Shown here: piece by piece, positions 58,101-64,000 of the stretch | Layout of the letters: the number at the start of each line of letters is the position of its first letter | Position numbering within the stretch: the first letter of the stretch is position 1 | NCBI GenBank assembly: GCA_032622095.1 | Contig: CP136064.1 | Location: 254,636,484 to 254,700,483 of the forward strand | DNA: 64,000 nucleotides | Reading direction: 5' to 3' | From: Siphonodentalium dalli | Lineage: Eukaryota; Mollusca; Scaphopoda; Gadilida; Siphonodentaliidae | Program-made: the position numbers and the translations under genes | The notes under the pieces: generated by a model | The model's database searches: none | The model's input: the letters and a program-made list of their open reading frames with translations, nothing else | Told to the model about the DNA's origin: nothing

Positions 58101-59196
58101 TGTCTGAATTTGATGGTGATTGGTACTAAAAATATTTTGTATCAGTTTTGGTGACCCTCCCGTCCCTATTTCTGACTCAAGCTGCACATAGTAAGACTCA
58201 TTAGAGATTAGAGATGCATATATATGAAATTGGTGAAAATTGGCGAGTTTACAAATTCGTATCAAATTTAAGGTCCCAATATATCTCACCCATAGGGCAC
58301 CAATTTGGTGTATCTAAACCACACGATAAGATTCCTCGTATCACGGAGAAGAATATGTATCAATCTGGTGGAAATCGGCGCTAAACATATTGATATCATT
58401 TTTGTGTGATAATCGGCGACTAAACTTTTTTTTATATCAAATTTGGTGCCCACCCCTCCCCTCCCCATCTCGCACACAAACAAAACCACTATGGCGTCTT
58501 TAAATCACACGATTAGATTCCTCGTATCATGGATAAGAATGTGTATCAATTTGGTGAAAATTGGCGCTAAATAAATTGTGAATCAATTTCGTGCCCCTCT
58601 CCCTTTCATTGCAACCCTGACTCGAATGAGGCCACATTTGACATATTTAAGCCACACCATTAGACTCCTCGTACAATGGGGATGATTTTGTATAAGTGTG
58701 GTGGCAATCGGCGACTAAACCAATTATTATCAAATTTAGTGCCCACCCCCCAATCTCTCATCCAAACGACAACAATTTGGCGTTGTTAAATCGCGCAATT
58801 AGATTCCTTGTATCATGAAGAAGAATATATATCAATTTGGTGGAAATCGGCGCTAAAATTAGTTTTATCAATTTTGGTGCCCCTCTCCCCTTCCGTGCAT
58901 CCCTGACTCGAACGACTCCACTTTTGACATATTTAAACCACACCGTTAGATTCTTCATATCATGGGGATGATTATATGTAAGTTTCGTGGCAATCGGCGA
59001 CAAAAATAATTCTGCCCCTCCCCCTTCTCTGCCCCTGACAACAACGGCGTCACTTTAGAAAATTCTAACCCCGACCATTATCTTTCTCGTAAAAAGTTAC
59101 CCCAGTAGACCCCTTTGGTATCATCCAGATGGTCCCCTGTGAATTTCTATAGAACACAGACAGACAGACAGACATTCGCAAATATTGATATAGATG
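55146..59196. mobile_element. 4-kb inverted-repeat-bounded element with internal arrays
   Basis: The left end (TGCGAATGTATGTCTGTCTT and (CTGT)n to TAACTTTTTACGAGAAAGAT) is the reverse complement of the right end (59040-59190). Inside, a ~130-bp repeat (AATTTGGTGGAAATCGGCG) runs in minus sense at 55600-55860 and in plus sense at 57260-59000; another end copy lies at 57950-58060. The middle (55900-57200) is unlike the arms and holds CTAGCAGGGTTACCCGGCGT at 56347. Confidence 0.78.
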
Positions 59197-60023
59197 CGTT
59201 ATGTATACGCATCTAGCGCCATTTTATGATGTAGTTATTGGAGCAATCGAGTTTGAGTTTGTGACACTACACACGTATTAAAAACGAATAAAGAACCGAC
59301 CTTCCAGCGTCATTCTCCACAAGCTATTAACTGCATCGGAGCAAAACCACTTATATAATTTCACATCTTCCTTTCAGCCTAGAACTGAAACGGCCTGAGA
59401 TGCCATGCTGATAACGTTAATTGATAAAGTTGATAAATCTGATTGGAATAGTATATCCAGAGTCACCCTTGAATCTTGAAAGCATTCTTATTGAAATTCA
59501 AATTTTGTTTTCCCAATATTTTCTTCAGGTATACAAGTTATACACGCATGACATCCTTAACACATTAACAACACTCTGCGCCCTCAATTACAACTACATG
59601 CAAATTTCTGATCATGCATTCTTAAATAACAAAACATCTGCTACATATATTTACCACATTGTAGTTTGTCCAACAAATTTCTAGTTTATGTTGGATTGCC
59701 TTCAATTCATTCCCTGCTGAACTGTTAAAGATTTGGCTCGTGAATAGCAAATTCATTTATTTAAACACAATAGCCTCTATCAAGAACAACTGGTACTTGT
59801 ATAAATAGCATGGTACAACTGAACCTGATTCGCACGCTAATTGTTGCACATTATTTTTGCCAAAATTAATGTTGGCACAGACTGCTGTCAATAATTGAAA
59901 AAGAGATTCCCTTCTACAAATTCGCCGACAAATAATTGCATTGAAATTGTTGACAATTTCTGAACATGACACGTAGATTAAACCCTTCCATGACTAGATT
60001 TTCCTGCAATTTTTCAAAAACCA
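59197..60023. other. No gene recognised
   Basis: AT-rich. Near 59974-60000 a reverse relic of the 37-bp minisatellite unit (TTAAACCCTTCCATGAC) flanks the MITE at 60024. Confidence 0.45.
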
Positions 60024-60167
60024 TGTGCCAATGCATTCTCTTATATATGGGAATCTCGCATAGGGAGCATCGCATATATAAGAGAATACATTTGGCCTAA
60101 CAATATTTAACTTGACCTTGCAAGCCAGTGCATTCTCGCATATATGCACTGGCACAGGATTTGTATT
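60024..60167. mobile_element. Palindromic MITE family 2, copy
   Basis: TGTGCCAATGCATTCTCTTA and inverted partners; a third arm follows at 60125-60167. A relic minisatellite-like unit (TGCTGCACTAGCACAGCT) follows at 60167. Confidence 0.85.
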
Positions 60168-60324
60168 GCTGCACTAGCACAGCTACATTCGTGACAAGTT
60201 TAAATAACAAAATATCTGCTACACGTGTCAAAGTATATGCAACTTAAACTCTGTTCAATCTTCAGTGCTATCACTTTATAATTCATTATCTCTATTATAT
60301 TAAATCCTTGATTTTATTCCAGGT

Positions 60325-60908
60325 CTCGGGTATACCATGGTGTTGGTCGATTTCTTGCGTGATCTACATTGGCTTCCTGTGCCGTACAGGGTTGAATTTA
60401 AAATTTTGTTATTAACATTTCGAGCGGTCGAAGGAACTGCACCATATTATATAAAGGAACTAGTTAATCTGAGGCAACCATCCGGATCGATGCAGAAGAG
60501 ATCAGACGGTAAACGACTTCTTAGTCCAGTCATCGCACGTTAGGGGATAGAGCTTTCTGTGTTACCGCTCCTACCTTGTGGAACAATCTTCCCGACGATC
60601 TCAGACTTATTAGTGATGTTTTGGAATTCCGCAAACTTTTATAAACTCACCTTTTTAAAATCGCATATGGAGTCAACTGACTTAATCTTACCGTTAATGG
60701 ATGTTTATGATTTTTATTTCTCAAACTGACTTTTAACTACAGATGTAATTTGAGCATTTTTTTAGGATTCGCGTATTTCTTTGATTCAGTGATTTTAACC
60801 CTCACGTATTTCTTATCCAATCTGTTTTTATTGTGTATATACTTTTATCGACTCTTTTATAACAGCGCCTGCGAACACAATTCTGTTGTGGTTAGGCGCT
60901 ATACAAAT

Positions 60909-60950
<42 letters not shown>
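60325..60950 (+). mobile_element. L2-like LINE 3' end with (TAA)n tail
   Basis: 60337-60543 encodes FLRDLHWLPVPYRVEFKILL, then GTAPYYIKEL...LLSP; with frameshifts, TAPTLWNNLPDDLRL and LFKIAYG follow. The 3' end GGCGCTATACAAATG then (TAA)n at 60910-60950 is the usual L2/CR1-type terminus. Confidence 0.93.
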
Positions 60951-60951
<1 letters not shown>

Positions 60952-60959
60952 TATTTAAC

Positions 60960-62409
60960 TCGAATATATACTATTTCATGCGGTGTTCAGCTGAACTTTT
61001 TCTCTACTTGTAACAATACCGTTCGTGATTTCATCGTGTTTTTAACATGTGCATGAACAGTACCACGTTTTCAGATTCATCTAGATCACTCAGACTGCAT
61101 CCTCAAACGTCATTCATATTATACACATCTTCGGCGCGTCACTTTGATATAAGTGACCCGTTTGTTTGCTACAGATTATGAACATACAAATGGTAAAACT
61201 ATATCATTTGTATATGCCAAATTCGTCACTCCACGAAAAGCAACAACAGTTTTTCTCGTACAATCGCAATCTTTCAATCATCTGCCATATACTACACGTA
61301 CATGTAACTCGTGTCAACACTAATCCGTTGCTTCCTATAATGGCTTGAGTATCAACAACGAGGATTGGCAACTGTCGGTGTACGCGACATTCGACATTGA
61401 TTTCGTTCATATATCCAGGATCGGATTCAGTTTTACATTCACCACTATTATATAAGAAAATATTCTGTCTATTCGAGTATTTTACACACGCTTCCCGATT
61501 TAGTAATTGTCTTGTGGGTTCTTGCCGACACAAATGAATACCTTAACTTTCAATACTGGCAGTATATCGCTGCATCTAACACCACATGGGCGCTGAGCCA
61601 TATCCCAAGGAGACCCAGTGCACAAAACAGTCGATACATGCATCTGCTTGTAGTCGAAGCTGCCCCCTATATTCCGAAGCTATTTCGACTTCAGTCTGTT
61701 CACTCCTCGGCGACTACTCACATCGGTTCCTCAATGCAAAGTCAAATCGAAATTCTTGTGATTGGTATCACTTTATCAAAACACTCAACGGGTCACTAAA
61801 TTATGAGTGCTTCCGTCCCGAATGTTCGACCTGAAAGAGCTATGTTCGACCGGAACAACCTTTTATATACTCCAATCTAGATTTACCGTTCTTTCATCGT
61901 TGTTGGCCAATACAATAAACACGCCATGTCGTGGAGTAAATATTTTCCGCGTAATTTAAATAAATAGAATACATACTATACCGTTCCAATGTGTACTGTT
62001 ATAACTGGATGGAAGAATCCATTTAGGATATAAAGGGTTAATTGTGAGACCAAATATGTTCACAGAGTCCCAGATTTCTTATTTTAATTGTTGTTTTTTT
62101 CTCAAATATAAACGGATTTGTATGATTTAAGATGTTCAGACACAAGAGAATAGAATGGCGGCCGAATTCATGTCTTTTCAGAATGAATTTTATTTTGTTC
62201 AGTCAACAAACATCCGTCGCCAGGCACATTGTTGGACAGTACCGGCATGTTGTGTTGGTGTGTTCGTATTTTCCCTTGAGGTGTGGCCGCCAAAGTTGCA
62301 TTTTTAGCATTATGGAGAAAGAAACATAACATCTGGCATACGCTGGTTTAAACCGAGGAATTTGTTTAAACAGGGTTAAATTTATATTTTATTGCATGTT
62401 ACGAATCTC
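60960..62409. other. Sequence with weak coding candidates only
   Basis: Contains a Cys-rich plus frame (61586-61834) and overlapping frames on both strands. A GTTTAAAC-rich scrap at 62345-62385 weakly recalls the ends of the 5007-7491 element. Confidence 0.35.
61586..61834 (+). CDS. Hypothetical Cys-rich 82-aa open frame
   Basis: Not recognised. Eight Cys residues: CTKQSIHASACSRSC, SVCSLLGDY, NSCDWYHF, YECFRPEC, ending ST-stop. It could be the last exon of a secreted Cys-rich protein, but the frame upstream is closed and no acceptor was identified. Two other long frames overlap it (61512-61799 plus, 61204-61533 minus). Confidence 0.18.
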   Translation: MGAEPYPKETQCTKQSIHASACSRSCPLYSEAISTSVCSLLGDYSHRFLNAKSNRNSCDWYHFIKTLNGSLNYECFRPECST

Positions 62410-62620
62410 TTCAATATATTAAAACCACATGGCGGTTTGCGCTCCAAAATACTCATACAATACGCTTTTGAATGTTTCCCGGTATCGAAATCGCTCGATA
62501 AATAATGATTTTCCTTTCTACGAGGACTGTATGTCCCAACAAATCGCATGCATTGAAGTCATAAAAAAAGTCAAATCGAACGCGATGTTAGGGTCCGAAC
62601 AAAAACTGTAACATTCGTGT
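62410..62620 (+). repeat. Dispersed repeat family 5, copy 3
   Basis: AAACCACATGGCGGTTTGCG, CTCCAAAATACTC, CCGGTATCGAAAT.G.TCGAT; matches 44400-44600 and 45855-46050. Confidence 0.8.
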
Positions 62621-62670
62621 TCATTAGAATTCTTTAGTTGGAAACGGAATGTCCGGAAAAGGTATATTGA

Positions 62671-62958
62671 GGATCTCACATGAGTTTCTATTTTATACGG
62701 AATTTATCAACCGAGTTCACTAAATTCGATTTGAGCCGAGGTTTACCGAGGCTCAAATCGAATTTAGAGGACGACGAGGTTGATAAATTACGTATAAAAT
62801 AGGACGAGTGTGAGATACCTTTTATCACATGATCAAATAAACCCGAAGCAACGCGAAATATTCATCGAAAACAACAATCATAAACTACAGCGATCGCAAG
62901 TTATTCGAAGAACGCCGTGACGTCATCGCACGCGCTGATATTAAACGTGTCTATTACC
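62671..62958 (-). mobile_element. Foldback MITE family 3, copy
   Basis: Reverse complement of 17605-17893 with very few differences, including the long hairpin and GTGACGTCATCGCACGCGC. Confidence 0.92.
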
Positions 62959-63433
62959 GATAATTATGAAACTGCTTTTATGGCCAAATTATGTGATAAA
63001 TTGCGTTATCATAATAAGAAACTACGTTGTATTTAAAAAATTCAAGAACTGAATGCTTTCTCTTCGTTTTAATCATCAACACATTTTAGTACCATAAACA
63101 TTACAGTTTGACGACCGCTCTATATTGTTCCATGGTTCACATATGCCATTTCTACACGACAGCTGCCTAATACAACGAACCTGTACCAACGAAACGATCT
63201 CAAATTGATCGAAAAATATAAGGAAAAACCACTGATTTCCGCGATATATCGACGAATTTGCTCTGAAATCTTCCCCGTAGACGGTAGGTATATGTTTCAG
63301 GATACCTCGTACAATATTATGTATGCACAAGTTTGGAGTTCCAACAAACCATGTTCATGTAGGAATAATCGCATTCAACATAACGCCCAATACAAGATAT
63401 GATTAATTACTCATTACAACACCCTTGAGTAAG

Positions 63434-63690
63434 GGTCCCCGGTGGTCCAGTCGGTATTGGTAGTCCCCTAGCACACCACATGCCGTCCAGCGCTGACGCA
63501 GTTGGTTCGAACCACGGCATGCGCGGATTCGTGATCCACGCAAAGGGAGTTTAATCACATTCGTCTATCTTGGCAAGTTCCTTTTTTTTTCCTAAGTTGA
63601 TTTCCAGATGTCGGTGGTTTCTGCACGCAGAGGAGTGATTTTAACCCTCTGTTTTGCCTACGACTTGATATACCAACCAACCAAGAAAGA
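63434..63690 (+). mobile_element. tRNA-derived SINE
   Basis: Starts GGGTCCCCGGTGGTCCAGTC; A-box TGGTCCAGTCGG at 63443-63454 and B-box GGTTCGAACC at 63504-63513 form an internal pol III promoter. The head cannot fold as a normal tRNA acceptor stem in my reading. The body extends to an AACCAACCAACC-type tail near 63674-63685. Confidence 0.78.
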
Positions 63691-64000
63691 TACTAGTTGG
63701 CATGATGATCGTAGATCAAAGGGATACTGTTGATATGATGAATCGTATTTTTTTGTCATTTTGAGATGTTCGGTTAAACCGAGCGATTTGGACAAAAGTC
63801 AGTGTCTGTATGAAATATTCAGGAACATGTATATTTTTTAATATGTTAGTAATGGCGATGATCATTTTGGCAAAACTACAGTGATAGTCATCTCAATTAT
63901 GGTCGTTGTCCAACAACCACCACTGTTCACAACAACCACCACTGTTCAGATCATCGAAACACCGCGAAAATTACAACTTGAAAAAAAAAGGATAACGGTA
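63691..64000. other. No feature recognised
   Basis: AT-rich sequence with a duplicated CAACAACCACCACTGTTCA (63910-63948). Confidence 0.5.

Noticed and set aside
63076..63330. Minus-strand frame ending CRNGICEPWNN...CNVYGTKMC, EGF-like in Cys spacing.
   Set aside because: Only part of an EGF pattern, no partner exons, and an overlapping frame on the other strand.

Overview
The window looks like metazoan nuclear DNA. It is AT-rich, has GT-AG introns and AATAAA-type 3' ends, and is crowded with non-LTR retrotransposons (CR1/L2-like and others), tRNA-derived SINEs, Helitron-like elements, foldback elements/MITEs, minisatellites and microsatellites. This mix, about 1 % divergence between what look like two stacked haplotypes, and an invertebrate-style reprolysin gene fit a marine invertebrate, most likely a lophotrochozoan such as a mollusc. 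That assignment is inference. No bacterial, rRNA, functional tRNA or CRISPR feature was seen.

The one convincing host gene lies on the minus strand and is broken into small exons. Nine exons can be joined between 45437 and 7634: GT-AG borders throughout, eight phase-compatible junctions, no in-frame stop. They encode a prodomain, a furin site (RRKR) and most of an M12B (adamalysin/reprolysin) zinc metalloprotease domain, ending inside the HELGH active-site helix. Only 979 nt of coding sequence lie in about 38 kb. The 5' exon(s) with the signal peptide, and the exon(s) after HELGH, were not found.

Layout: 1-1211, a 37-bp minisatellite. 1217-5006, mostly featureless. 5007-7491, a foldback transposon with head-to-head internal repeats. 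7634-7742, active-site exon. 7771-11203, a duplicated block that looks like two alleles in series, one lacking 1.6 kb with a LINE remnant. 13.1-15.2 kb, a MITE, exon 8, a palindromic MITE and exon 7. 15.4-16.0 kb, an L2-like LINE end. 19.4-24.1 kb, a long inverted repeat around a minisatellite. 24.1-26.9 kb, a GC-rich TIR element containing a LINE end, stopping about 20 bp from the exon 6 donor. 27.1-30.6 kb, hairpin repeats and a 1.1-kb tandem duplication. 32.5-37.7 kb, a Helitron-like array in both orientations. 37.8-45.4 kb, exons 5 to 1. 46-64 kb, LINE endonuclease and RT fragments, a LINE inside a SINE head, a second long inverted repeat (52.3-54.6 kb), a 4-kb inverted element (55.1-59.2 kb), an L2-like 3' end with a (TAA)n tail, and a SINE at 63.4 kb.

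The recurring theme is that repeats reach to within 0-150 bp of several splice sites. A minisatellite has grown out of one acceptor, an exon/donor unit has been tandemly copied, and a LINE abuts another donor.
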